From positions 1 through 38,679 of the forward strand of contig WTJK01000057.1 of the NCBI GenBank assembly GCA_011524855.1: a stretch of DNA of 38,679 bases, written 5' to 3'. A model generated the notes under the pieces. That model was given only the letters and a program-made list of their open reading frames with translations, was not told the DNA's origin and did not search any database. This stretch comes from Methanobacteriota archaeon. Lineage in GTDB: Archaea > Thermoplasmatota > Poseidoniia > Poseidoniales > Poseidoniaceae. Shown one piece after another: positions 24,255 through 32,885 of this stretch; position 1 is the stretch's first letter, and each line of letters begins with the position of its first letter. The position numbers and the translations under genes were made by a program.

Positions 24255-25920
24255 AGGAACGGAGGTCACCGTCGGGGGTGACCAACGATTGCCCCAAGCG
24301 CAAAGCTTCGCTGACCTGAAGGAAGGTGGCCTCGTCCTCTGCTTTGTTCTCGTCGCTGCGTTTCGCAGCGTTGCGCATCGCCATGGACATGCGGTGGTTC
24401 CGCTCAAAGGCGGGTCGGTGACGGTTCAAGTACGCCCAGTACAAGCGGGTGATGGGGCAGGTTTTCTTCGGGTGAAAGGCGCAAGAGCCACAGTGGTCGC
24501 TCATTCGGTGGATGTAAGCAGAACCTGACACATAGGGTTTCGTCATCATGGCCGTACCCAAGGCAAAGGTTCCCATCCCCAGAACGTTGGGTTCCACCAC
24601 CCAATCAAAGGCATCGATGAAGCCGGCATGGAACCAGTCCGTCAACGCTCTCGGGTTGATGTCGAGCAGGTTGGCAAGGTTGCTGAGAACCATCAACCGC
24701 GGGATGTGATGGGTCCACCCGTCTTCGATGACAGCAGCAACGTTGGCGTCCAGGCAGCGAAGTCCACTCGGTGCACCCCAGTATGCGGGAAACAACGGAT
24801 TGCGTTGCTCAAGGTGGTTGGGATGACCCCCGTCCACCGCATGCGGACCTTCACCCCACCCAGCACCGCGAACGGCTTCTGTGCGGTTCACGTCCAACGT
24901 TCGGAACCCATCCGTCGCAACGTGAACGTGATGAACGTATTCCCGCCAGATCAGCTGTCGGACAAAGCCTTCCACGCTGTTGAGGGGCGCATCCGTCGCC
25001 ATCGCTGCCGTTGCTGCTTCCATGGGCAACACCCGGTGAAGGTTCAACAGCGGGGCAAGGCGCGTATGAAACAAGGTCCTGCTCCGTTCACTCATGGCGT
25101 CCTCATAGGGCCCAAACCAGGTCATGCAGGCCATGCCGTAATCAAGGGAAGCCTCTGCTTGTTCTTTTGTGGTCGGCAGGGCTGCCAAATCAAGGTGACC
25201 GGGGTGATCACCATGGTGCGTGCGAATCAGTTCCTCCACCTCACGGTCGATGGCATCGACATCAAAGGTTGGCGGTGAGGGGGCATCGGGCTCGCCTTTC
25301 CACGGTTTGCGGTTGTCAGCGTCGTGGCTGTAAGAACCACCCATGGGTTGACCGTCGATCATCATCCACCCGGTCGTGGTCCGAACCTTGCGGTAGAAGG
25401 GGTCCATGCGAAACGGAGGTTCCGTGCCAACGCTGTCGACGAACCACGCATGCGGGGTTAACCAGCCAACGTGCGGCAGCACCTCGAGACGACCGGAGGC
25501 GACCATGGGTTCGAGGTCAATGCGAAGTTCCCGTTCTGCGGGCTCGAGGCACAACAGCGGCGAATCACCGAACACACCCTCCAGTGCATCAGCGTAGGTG
25601 CCGCCGCTGGAGAGGTACAGCACGGGATAATGCGCTGCCATCTCAACGGCGAAATGGCGCATGTTTGCAAGAAGAAGCGCCAATTTTTGTTTGTGGTACG
25701 GTCGTCGGGATGCTTTCTCCGTCGATTCAACGAACACCAATCCCAAGGTACCTTCGTGAGGCTGAGCCGGCTCGAACAACGCTTCGTTCAACTGGTCGTA
25801 CGCCACAAACAGCCAACGGTCGGCGTGGAGTTCGTGGACGCCCGACAAACCGGCGCCGAGGTGCGAGGACGTCCCGTTGAGGGTCACCGTTTGGGCCGGC
25901 CATTCGCTGGCTGGAAGCAT
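24244..25920 (-). CDS. phrB: FeS-type (6-4) photolyase / cryptochrome family (PhrB-like)
   Basis: A 558-aa photolyase of the FeS bacterial cryptochrome/photolyase group. The N-terminal Rossmann part (WLFVAYDQLNEAL, RPYHKQKLALLLANMRHFA) and the C-terminal FAD region (EGFVRQLIWREYVHHVH, ANLLDINPRALTDWF) fit. Cysteines in SGLRCLDANV, DHCGSC and KKTCPITR supply four candidate [4Fe-4S] ligands as in PhrB. It would repair UV (6-4) photoproducts with light. The frame opens with GTG at 25938, but the ATG at 25920 lies 28 nt after a TATA-like TTTAATG centre and is preferred. It may be independent of the upstream carB (47-nt gap). Confidence 0.92.
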   Translation of the reverse strand: MLPASEWPAQTVTLNGTSSHLGAGLSGVHELHADRWLFVAYDQLNEALFEPAQPHEGTLGLVFVESTEKASRRPYHKQKLALLLANMRHFAVEMAAHYPVLYLSSGGTYADALEGVFGDSPLLCLEPAERELRIDLEPMVASGRLEVLPHVGWLTPHAWFVDSVGTEPPFRMDPFYRKVRTTTGWMMIDGQPMGGSYSHDADNRKPWKGEPDAPSPPTFDVDAIDREVEELIRTHHGDHPGHLDLAALPTTKEQAEASLDYGMACMTWFGPYEDAMSERSRTLFHTRLAPLLNLHRVLPMEAATAAMATDAPLNSVEGFVRQLIWREYVHHVHVATDGFRTLDVNRTEAVRGAGWGEGPHAVDGGHPNHLEQRNPLFPAYWGAPSGLRCLDANVAAVIEDGWTHHIPRLMVLSNLANLLDINPRALTDWFHAGFIDAFDWVVEPNVLGMGTFALGTAMMTKPYVSGSAYIHRMSDHCGSCAFHPKKTCPITRLYWAYLNRHRPAFERNHRMSMAMRNAAKRSDENKAEDEATFLQVSEALRLGQSLVTPDGDLRSFMM

Positions 25921-25944
25921 GGGGGTGAAATCGTTCACAAGGCC

Positions 25945-25951
25945 ATTTAAT
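25945..25951 (-). promoter_or_regulatory. TATA-like box of the photolyase gene
   Basis: The minus strand reads CATTAAATG around 25943-25952. The centre lies about 27-28 nt before the ATG at 25920. The box is within the short gap after carB. Confidence 0.4.
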
Positions 25952-25967
25952 GCCCTGTTTTGGAGGC

Positions 25968-28900
25968 TCAGTAATGAACCGTTAATTTGCGAGGTTGCAG
26001 TTCCTCGCCAATGTACGCCGCCATGGCAGCGACCTCCATGACGGCCCCTCGCATCGTGGTCACAAACGGAATGTTGAGTTCCACCGCGAGGCGGCGCATC
26101 ATGTTCCCGTCCCGTACGGCGCCACCCGACACGGTGGGGACATTGACGATGAACGACACCTTCCCCTGCCGCATCAGATCGAGGGCGTCAGGGTGCTGCC
26201 CCTCAGCGATCCTGTACACGGTGGTGACAGGAACACCGTTGTTTCGCAACACATCGGCCGTTCCTCCCGTTGCATAGAGCGTAAAGCCGATGCCAACCAA
26301 CGCCGTTGCCACGGGAACCAAAGCGTCCTTGTCCTCGTCCCGGACGGTCAAGTAAGCACCTCCCGACTTCGCAACCGGCACCTCGGTGGCGAGCCGGGCC
26401 TTGAGGTAGGCCAAGTCGGCTCGCTCATCGGAGCCAAACACCTCTCCGGTGGATTTCATTTCGGGGCCAGGAGCCGGGTCAAGGCCACGGAGTTTGATGA
26501 ACGGGAACACCGGGGCTTTGACGCAAACTTGGCCGCTGGTCCGCTTGGGAATGGACTGCGATTTCAGCGGGATGCCGATCGTGATACGGGCGGCGATACG
26601 CGCCAAAGGCAAGCCCGAAGACTTCGCCACGAACGGCACCGTGCGAGACGAACGGGGGTTGACCTCCAACACGTACAGGTCGTCGCCTTGAATAGCGAAT
26701 TGGATGTTAAAGCAACCCTTGATGTTCAGCCCCAAACCAATGATTCGGGTTTGCTCTTCCACCCTTGCCAGCATGGCCTCGCTGATGTTTTGAGCTGGGA
26801 TGAAGCAGGTTGAGTCGCCCGAGTGAATTCCCGCTTCTTCGAGGTGCTCCATGATGGCCCCAACCAGCACATCGTCACCGTCGGCGGCGGCGTCCACGTC
26901 CAATTCCGTGGCGTGGCCCAGGTATTCGTCCACCAGCAGGGGTTTGTCGGGTGCGAGGTACGCCTCACGGACGTAATTGTCCAATTGTTGTTGATTCGAC
27001 AAAATCTCCATGCCGCGCCCACCCAGCACGTACGATGGGCGAATCAACACCGGGAACCCGATGGCCTCAACCGCTTGCCGCAGGTCATCGGCCGTGGTGC
27101 CCGTCGCTCCACGCGGCATCCGCAGGCCTTGACGTTGGGCGAAGGCCTCGAAACGCTCTCGGTCGCTGGCTTCGTCGATGGCATCGCATGAAGTCCCCAT
27201 GATGGCGACATTGAGGCCAAGCCGCTGAAGGTCAGGCATCCGATCTTCGAGCGGCAAGGCCAAGTTGATGGCTGTTTGACCACCAAACTGGAGCAGGATG
27301 CCGTGGGCCTGCTCACGAAGGAGGATCTCGCTGACGAATTCCAAGGTGAGGGGGTCAAAGTAGAGGCGGTCCGATGTGTCAAAGTCCGTGGAGACCGTTT
27401 CAGGGTTGTTGTTGATGAGGATCGCATCGTGGCCGGCTTCACGAATCGCATTCACGGCGTGGACGCAGCCGTAATCGAATTCGATGCCCTGACCGATGCG
27501 AATGGGTCCGCTTCCAATCGCCACCAGGCGTTGCTTGGTTCGCTCGGCAAGGTCGGGCAGAAGGTCGATGCCATCGGCCCCGAACGGTTCGTAGGTGGAG
27601 TAGTAGTACGGCGTTTTCGCAGCGAATTCTGCCGCACAGGAATCCACCATGCGGTACACAGGATGGACACCGAATTCATGACGTCGACGCATCACGGCCG
27701 CTTCGTTTTGCCCCGGACCGATGGACTTGGGGCCTTCAGCGGGGAACCCTGCCAGCGCATCGGCGATGTGGGCGTCGGTGAAACCGTGGCTCTTCCATCG
27801 GCGCAAAGAATCAGCAGAGACTTCTGCAGGGGAGACACCGAGGTCAACGATTTCTCGCTCCATCGCTGCCAGGCGTTCAAAGCCGTACAGGAACCACCGT
27901 GTGATGCGGGTGATTTCATGGACACGCTCGACCGACCACGAGCGGCGGAACGCTTCGAGCACCGCACCCATGCGACGGTCGGTCGCCACCTCGAGCCAGT
28001 TGACCAAGGTCGCATCCGGCAGCGGTTCGTGCGCCCGCTGTGCCATCCCTTCACCTTCTGATTCGTCTGCACGGGTCAGGGGGCGTGGGTGAGCACATCC
28101 TTGCTCAAGCGACGCCCAGGCTTTCAAAAACGCCTCCTCGAAGTTGCGGCCGATGGCCATGACCTCCCCAGTGGATTTCATCGAGGTGCCGAGTGTTCGG
28201 TCGGCCGTGCGGAATTTGTCAAAGGGCCAACGTGGGATTTTGACCACGCAGTAATCCAGGGTGGGCTCGAACGCTGCGGTGGTGCCCTCACCCGTGATGG
28301 GGTTGGGGAGTTCATCCAACGTGTAACCGACAGCGATTTTGGCAGCCATTCTGGCGATGGGGTAACCCGTGGCTTTGGAGGCGAGTGCCGACGAGCGTGA
28401 AACACGGGGGTTCACTTCGATCACTCGGATTTCACCGGTGAATTGGTTGAAAGCGAATTGAACGTTGCACCCACCTTTGATGTTCAAGGCACGGATGAGC
28501 GCCAGCGCTTGGTTACGGAGCCGTTGGTGATCGGCATCACTGAACGATTGCAACGGCGCCACAACGGTGGATTCGCCGGTGTGAACCCCCATGGGGTCAA
28601 TGTTTTCCATCGTGCAGACGATGGTGGCGTTGTCGGCTTCGTCGCGCATCACCTCGTACTCCAACTCCTGCCATCCGAGAATGGATTCTTCAATGAGCAC
28701 CTGGGAAATACGAGAGTTGCGAAGCCCCAACTGCGAAATTTCCACCAACTCACCCATGTCTCGGGCCGTGCCCCCGCCGAGGCCGCCGAGGGTGAAAGCC
28801 GGTCGAATCAAAATGGGCCAACTGCCGATGACATCGGCGGCGGCAATGACCTCATCGATGGAGTTGCAAGCAATGGCCTTGCTGATGGGGAGGTTGATGG

Positions 28901-29312
28901 ATTCGCAAACTTTGTTGAACAACTCACGGTCTTCAGCCTTGTCAATGGCGTCCAGATCAGAACCGATCAGCTCCACACCGAGCCGCTCAAGCGTGCCGTT
29001 GTGGGACAATTCACTGGCGATGTTCAAGGCGGTTTGACCGCCCATCCCGGCCAGCAGGGCACACGGGCGCTCTTTTTCCAGAATTTTCGCCACCGTGTCA
29101 GGAAGCAAGGGCTCAATGTAGACCACATCGGCCATTTCCGGATCGTTTTGAATCGTCGCAGGGTTTGAATTCACAAGGATGACCTTGTAGCCGTCCTCAC
29201 GGAGCGCCCGCACCGCTTGACTGCCGGAAAAATCGAATTCAGCGGCTTGACCGATCTTGATGGGCCCGCTACCCAGAACCAAAATGCTCTCCAAATCGTC
29301 ACGCCTCGGCAT
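25968..29312 (-). CDS. carB: Carbamoyl-phosphate synthase, large subunit
   Basis: A 1114-aa enzyme with the two duplicated ATP-grasp halves. The first begins ILVLGSGPIKIGQAAEFDFSG and the second VAIGSGPIRIGQGIEFDYG. An oligomerisation region lies between, and a C-terminal MGS-like allosteric domain follows (GIGFTLYATGGTADVL to the end). It makes carbamoyl phosphate from bicarbonate, ATP and ammonia from CarA. The ATG at 29312 (MPRRDDLESIL) matches the family N-terminus, has GGAGG 9 nt upstream and shares one base with the carA stop (TGATG). A GTG 3 nt earlier is possible. Confidence 0.97.
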   Translation of the reverse strand: MPRRDDLESILVLGSGPIKIGQAAEFDFSGSQAVRALREDGYKVILVNSNPATIQNDPEMADVVYIEPLLPDTVAKILEKERPCALLAGMGGQTALNIASELSHNGTLERLGVELIGSDLDAIDKAEDRELFNKVCESINLPISKAIACNSIDEVIAAADVIGSWPILIRPAFTLGGLGGGTARDMGELVEISQLGLRNSRISQVLIEESILGWQELEYEVMRDEADNATIVCTMENIDPMGVHTGESTVVAPLQSFSDADHQRLRNQALALIRALNIKGGCNVQFAFNQFTGEIRVIEVNPRVSRSSALASKATGYPIARMAAKIAVGYTLDELPNPITGEGTTAAFEPTLDYCVVKIPRWPFDKFRTADRTLGTSMKSTGEVMAIGRNFEEAFLKAWASLEQGCAHPRPLTRADESEGEGMAQRAHEPLPDATLVNWLEVATDRRMGAVLEAFRRSWSVERVHEITRITRWFLYGFERLAAMEREIVDLGVSPAEVSADSLRRWKSHGFTDAHIADALAGFPAEGPKSIGPGQNEAAVMRRRHEFGVHPVYRMVDSCAAEFAAKTPYYYSTYEPFGADGIDLLPDLAERTKQRLVAIGSGPIRIGQGIEFDYGCVHAVNAIREAGHDAILINNNPETVSTDFDTSDRLYFDPLTLEFVSEILLREQAHGILLQFGGQTAINLALPLEDRMPDLQRLGLNVAIMGTSCDAIDEASDRERFEAFAQRQGLRMPRGATGTTADDLRQAVEAIGFPVLIRPSYVLGGRGMEILSNQQQLDNYVREAYLAPDKPLLVDEYLGHATELDVDAAADGDDVLVGAIMEHLEEAGIHSGDSTCFIPAQNISEAMLARVEEQTRIIGLGLNIKGCFNIQFAIQGDDLYVLEVNPRSSRTVPFVAKSSGLPLARIAARITIGIPLKSQSIPKRTSGQVCVKAPVFPFIKLRGLDPAPGPEMKSTGEVFGSDERADLAYLKARLATEVPVAKSGGAYLTVRDEDKDALVPVATALVGIGFTLYATGGTADVLRNNGVPVTTVYRIAEGQHPDALDLMRQGKVSFIVNVPTVSGGAVRDGNMMRRLAVELNIPFVTTMRGAVMEVAAMAAYIGEELQPRKLTVHY

Positions 29313-30622
29313 CACGCACGACCTCCCAAGTGCTCATCCACCATCGCCCGGAACCGAAGGAACATCGGTGCTGCATCATGAGGCCCAGGGCACGCTTCCG
29401 GATGGAATTGCACCGTGAAACATGGCTTGTCAACCACATCGAGACCCTCCACGGTCCCGTCGTTGGCGTTCACGAAGCGAACCTTGACCGCTGCACCGTG
29501 GAGGTTCTCAGCGGGAGGAGACGTCGCACCCGACGGATGAGCGGCCAAGCGGCCGTCCTCTGGGTGCGCAACGGCGAACCCGTGGTTCTGGCTTGTAATG
29601 GAGACGATACCTTCGACGACGTCCACCACGGGCTGGTTTGCCCCCCGATGACCGTAGCGCATTTTGTAGGTTTGCAAGCCGGAAGCCAGTCCCATCAATT
29701 GATGCCCGAGGCAGATGCCCATGACCGGCATGCCGTCCGCCACCGCCTCGGCCAAGGTGTGGCGAGCATCGGTGGCCTTTCCCGGGTGCGCAGGGTCCCC
29801 GGGTCCGTTTGAGCAGAACAGGGCGTCGATGTTGTAGGTGGATTTCAGGGTCGCGTACCCGGTGTCGGGGGGACACCAAACGACATCAAAGTGCATGCAG
29901 AGGTGGCGCAGGATGTTGTGCTTGACACCACAATCCAGAACACCAAGCCGAGGTTTACGCTCGCCGAGCTCGTCCACGGAGCCAGGATTGAGTTCCACCA
30001 CCTCGTCAATGGAGACAAGGTCCACCAAGTCCTCGAGTTCAGGGGAAGTCAATCGCTTCAAAGCGGCTTTGAGACGCTGCTCATCGTCCAGCGGCCCGAA
30101 CACGCACAAGACCGTCCCCAATTCCCTCACCCGGCGGGTGATGGCCCGTGTATCGACGTTCTGGATACCGGGAACGCCGTGAAGGCGGAGCAAATCGTCC
30201 ACCGTCCCGACGGCATGGCGATGGTCCGGTTGGTGCATGGCGTGACGTACGACCACGCCCTGAGGCCAAACACGACGGGATTCGGAGGCACCGAGGTGAA
30301 CCCCGTAGTTCCCGATCAGCGGGTAAGTGAAGGTGAGCACTTGACCGGCAAACGACGGGTCGGTCAACGACTCCTGAAAGCCCATCATGCCCGTCGTGAA
30401 GACCAACTCGCCCGAACCCATGCCGGTAGCACCGAACAGTTCACCGAGGTACCGGCCGCCGTCCGCTGTCAACAGCACGCCGGGTCCTCGAGCCCCCTCC
30501 GGAAGGTGTTGGGTTCCCTCAGACAAGCCGTCAGCAGCATCGGCAATCTCCAGTGCATTGGGGTTGTACAACGGATGGGTCGCTGGGAGGGAGCGCGAAT
30601 TGGCATCCAACCCCCCGAACAT
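29312..30622 (-). CDS. carA: Carbamoyl-phosphate synthase, small (glutaminase) subunit
   Basis: A 436-aa CarA. The N-terminal CarA domain starts near GVLLTADGGRYLGELFGATG, and the class I glutamine amidotransferase domain has the nucleophile in MGICLGHQLMG and the His-Glu pair in QFHPEACPGP. It releases ammonia from glutamine for CarB. The open frame starts at GTG 30685, but the ATG at 30622 lies 27 nt after a TATA-like CCTTATGG and is preferred. That still leaves about 45 residues before the usual CarA start, an extension rich in Ala, Asn and Pro of unknown use. Confidence 0.95.
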   Translation of the reverse strand: MFGGLDANSRSLPATHPLYNPNALEIADAADGLSEGTQHLPEGARGPGVLLTADGGRYLGELFGATGMGSGELVFTTGMMGFQESLTDPSFAGQVLTFTYPLIGNYGVHLGASESRRVWPQGVVVRHAMHQPDHRHAVGTVDDLLRLHGVPGIQNVDTRAITRRVRELGTVLCVFGPLDDEQRLKAALKRLTSPELEDLVDLVSIDEVVELNPGSVDELGERKPRLGVLDCGVKHNILRHLCMHFDVVWCPPDTGYATLKSTYNIDALFCSNGPGDPAHPGKATDARHTLAEAVADGMPVMGICLGHQLMGLASGLQTYKMRYGHRGANQPVVDVVEGIVSITSQNHGFAVAHPEDGRLAAHPSGATSPPAENLHGAAVKVRFVNANDGTVEGLDVVDKPCFTVQFHPEACPGPHDAAPMFLRFRAMVDEHLGGRA

Positions 30623-30645
30623 CAGCGATTGTCCCAAACGGCCAT

Positions 30646-30653
30646 CCATAAGG
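30646..30653 (-). promoter_or_regulatory. TATA-like box of carAB
   Basis: The minus strand reads CCTTATGG, centred about 27 nt before the ATG at 30622, predicting a leaderless carAB mRNA. It lies within the longer, alternative carA frame. Confidence 0.5.
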
Positions 30654-30728
30654 ATTGGGTGGAGGATGGTTGAGCCCTGTCTCACGGAACCAGCGGAAAA
30701 ACAGCCAACCAGGAGATGAATGAACGGT

Positions 30729-31337
30729 TTATTCTTCTTCTCGTCGCCGTTTGTCGGTCACGGATTTACCGGTCGCCGAGGGATGAATCACCAGCTGTGC
30801 GTCGGGGAAATGCCGTTCCGTGCCACCCTCGCCCGACCACGCTTCCAAGAACAGAGCCAGAGCTGCGACCTCGGAGTGGGGCTGGTTTCCGACGGCCACG
30901 TTGTAATGCGCATGCTTGAACACGTCCCCTGGCACTTTGGCGCCACCGACGACGACCATCAACGGTCGGTCACGACGGATCCTGGGCACAACTTGGCGGT
31001 AAGGCTCTCCGTACATGGTAAGGTGGACCACGACGCCCGGTGCACCGTCGCCCGCATCCTCCGTGGCGAAACGTTTGATGCGCCCGATCCCTTTGCCGAC
31101 GTGCTCGCACTCCATGTGCCCGCCAAAGCGTTCATTCACCGAGGCCACGTTGGCAAAGACGCCTTCGTCCTCGTCTCCGGCAAGCAAGAATTGGTTGGAC
31201 CCGAGCGCACGAGCGACGAGGGCAAGATGCGTTGTGATTCGAGGGTCCCGCCCCTTGCGGTGGCCCAACCTGAGCACGGAGAGATCATTGGGCATGGTTC
31301 TTCGAAACGCAGTCCCGTCATAGGCGTAACGGCTCAC
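30729..31337 (-). CDS. trm56: tRNA (cytidine(56)-2'-O)-methyltransferase
   Basis: A 202-aa SPOUT-class enzyme of the archaeal Trm56 family, which methylates the ribose of C56 in the tRNA T loop. The family start VLRLGHRKGRDPRITTHLALVARA is present in pieces (LRLGHRKGRDPRITTH). The SAM-binding trefoil-knot region is LMVVVGGAKVPGDVF...YNVAVGNQPHSE. It ends in a charged tail (TDKRRREEE). The start is uncertain: GTG at 31337 overlaps the previous gene's stop, while ATG at 31295 (MPNDLSVLRLGHR) fits the family better. This family supports archaeal origin of the window. Confidence 0.92.
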   Translation of the reverse strand: MSRYAYDGTAFRRTMPNDLSVLRLGHRKGRDPRITTHLALVARALGSNQFLLAGDEDEGVFANVASVNERFGGHMECEHVGKGIGRIKRFATEDAGDGAPGVVVHLTMYGEPYRQVVPRIRRDRPLMVVVGGAKVPGDVFKHAHYNVAVGNQPHSEVAALALFLEAWSGEGGTERHFPDAQLVIHPSATGKSVTDKRRREEE

Positions 31338-31948
31338 TCCACGACGGTTTCAACGGCCCCTTCCTCATCCACGTGATCACCAATGTCGACGCCGTGCGCA
31401 TCCATGAACGTCAACAACCAGTTGACCAACAAGGCATTCACGAGCAGGTTTGCGCCGTAAGTCATGCCGCCCCACAAGGCAGCCAGTCGAACACTGCGCG
31501 AGAGACCCTCGCTGAAGGAGAGGAAATCGTCCACCAGCAACGAACCGACCACCGGTTCTGCAACGTACAGCACAGCGAAGATCATCATGCCACCCGACAG
31601 CGCTGAGGCGTAGATGTCTCCACGGTCTTTGCTCAACTCCGACAACAAAGCAGACACTGCTGACAAGACCATCACGGTGATGGCAACGGTGCTGAAACCC
31701 AATCCAAAGAACACCGATTCACCGCCAACGTCATCGCCCTGAAGCCCGATGAACAACCACCAGCCCACGACCACCAAGGTCACAAGGACACCCCCACGCT
31801 TGGATTTCTGGTCGAGCACGGCGTAGGCTTGCTGACGGTCGTGAAGCTGCATGCGTGCGATGATGCGTTCGGCTCGGTCGGCGGATTGGTCGACCGGCGC
31901 CGCCTCCGGTTCACTTACAGAAAACGCCACGATGTCGCTTTCCGTCAT
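31334..31948 (-). CDS. Four-helix membrane protein, unknown function
   Basis: A 204-aa protein with an acidic N-terminal stretch, a helical cytoplasmic part (RAERIIARMQLHDRQQAYAV), then about four transmembrane segments starting near residues 52, 77, 110 and 150. An acidic tail ends in VDEEGAVETVVE. No family was recognised. The frame opens further upstream inside folP, but the ATG at 31948 lies 27 nt from a TATA-like box and avoids that overlap. Its stop overlaps the possible GTG start of trm56. Confidence 0.75.
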   Translation of the reverse strand: MTESDIVAFSVSEPEAAPVDQSADRAERIIARMQLHDRQQAYAVLDQKSKRGGVLVTLVVVGWWLFIGLQGDDVGGESVFFGLGFSTVAITVMVLSAVSALLSELSKDRGDIYASALSGGMMIFAVLYVAEPVVGSLLVDDFLSFSEGLSRSVRLAALWGGMTYGANLLVNALLVNWLLTFMDAHGVDIGDHVDEEGAVETVVE

Positions 31949-31970
31949 GCACGCGCCTTCACAGTCACAA

Positions 31971-31980
31971 CTTATGAAAT
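31971..31980. promoter_or_regulatory. Shared bidirectional TATA-like element for folP and the 31948 membrane gene
   Basis: CTTATGAAAT on the plus strand and ATTTCATAAG on the minus strand. Its centre is 26 nt before the folP ATG (32001) and about 27 nt before the divergent ATG (31948). Only 52 nt separate the two start codons, and no other AT-rich box is found between them. Confidence 0.6.
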
Positions 31981-32000
31981 CTGCCGCATTGGACCGCTTC

Positions 32001-32885
32001 ATGGCGACGGACTCGAACCCGGAGGACCTTCGCCGACAGCGAAGGGTAGAGGCGCTACGCCACCGAACCATTGGACCTCATCTGATGGGCATTGTCAACG
32101 TCACCGACGATTCGTTCTACTCCGGAAGCCGTGCACAGGATGCAGACGCCGTTCGGCGGGCCCTGGCCATGTGGGACGCCGGGGCCACATGGGTGGACAT
32201 CGGGGGCGAATCGACGCGCCCGGGGGCCGACCCTGTCTCGGTGGAAGACGAGTTGAAACGTGTGGTACCCGTGATCGAAGCCATCCGAAAAACAGGCCAT
32301 ACCGGCTTGATTTCAATTGACACGCGACGCTCAGTTGTCGCAGATGCAGCGTTGGCTGCCGGGGCCGACATGGTCAACGATGTCTCGGGGTTGCGCGACC
32401 CTGCGATGCGCGACGTGGTGCTGAGGCACGGCTGTGCCGTGTGCATCATGCACATGCAGGGCGAACCTTCGTCCATGCAAACCAACCCGCACTACGAGGA
32501 CGTGGTGGAAGAGGTGCGTGATTCATTGTTGACCACGGCCCATGCCCTTGTGGCTTCAGGCCACCCTGCTTCCTTGATCTTGCTCGACCCGGGCATCGGC
32601 TTCGGCAAGACACACGAACACAACATGGCGTTGTTAGCCGACGGGCACCGCCTCAGCGAGAACCAAACCTTCGGTGTGCTGTGGGGGGTGTCGAGAAAGA
32701 GCATCATCGGCCAATTGACCGGACACGCCCGCTCCGAGGAGCGCCTGTTTGGAACGCTGGGAATCGCTGCGGTTGCCCAACACCAGGGCATCGATGTGCT
32801 GCGGGTTCATGATGTGGAAGCCCATGTTGACCTGTTGGCGTGTTGCACGCCCTTCCTCAGCCCGATAAACCGCCCAACAGAATGA
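32001..32885 (+). CDS. folP: Dihydropteroate synthase
   Basis: A 294-aa TIM-barrel enzyme that joins the pterin pyrophosphate to p-aminobenzoate. The motifs are in order: MGIVNVTDDSF, GGESTRPGADPVS, SIDTRRSVVADAAL, VNDVSGL, MHMQGEPSSMQ, LLDPGIGFGKT, LWGVSRKSII and RVHDV. The frame opens at 31851 but would run through the divergent gene. The ATG at 32001 is chosen by the 26-nt TATA spacing and leaves a short N-terminal extension (MATDSNPEDLRRQRR). Its last 29 nt overlap the 3' end of the convergent TraB-family gene. Confidence 0.95.
   Translation: MATDSNPEDLRRQRRVEALRHRTIGPHLMGIVNVTDDSFYSGSRAQDADAVRRALAMWDAGATWVDIGGESTRPGADPVSVEDELKRVVPVIEAIRKTGHTGLISIDTRRSVVADAALAAGADMVNDVSGLRDPAMRDVVLRHGCAVCIMHMQGEPSSMQTNPHYEDVVEEVRDSLLTTAHALVASGHPASLILLDPGIGFGKTHEHNMALLADGHRLSENQTFGVLWGVSRKSIIGQLTGHARSEERLFGTLGIAAVAQHQGIDVLRVHDVEAHVDLLACCTPFLSPINRPTE

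Noticed and set aside
24628-25880. Two plus-strand frames opposite the photolyase gene
   Set aside because: Photolyase motifs and FeS cysteines are on the minus strand; the plus frames are Arg/Pro-rich shadows.
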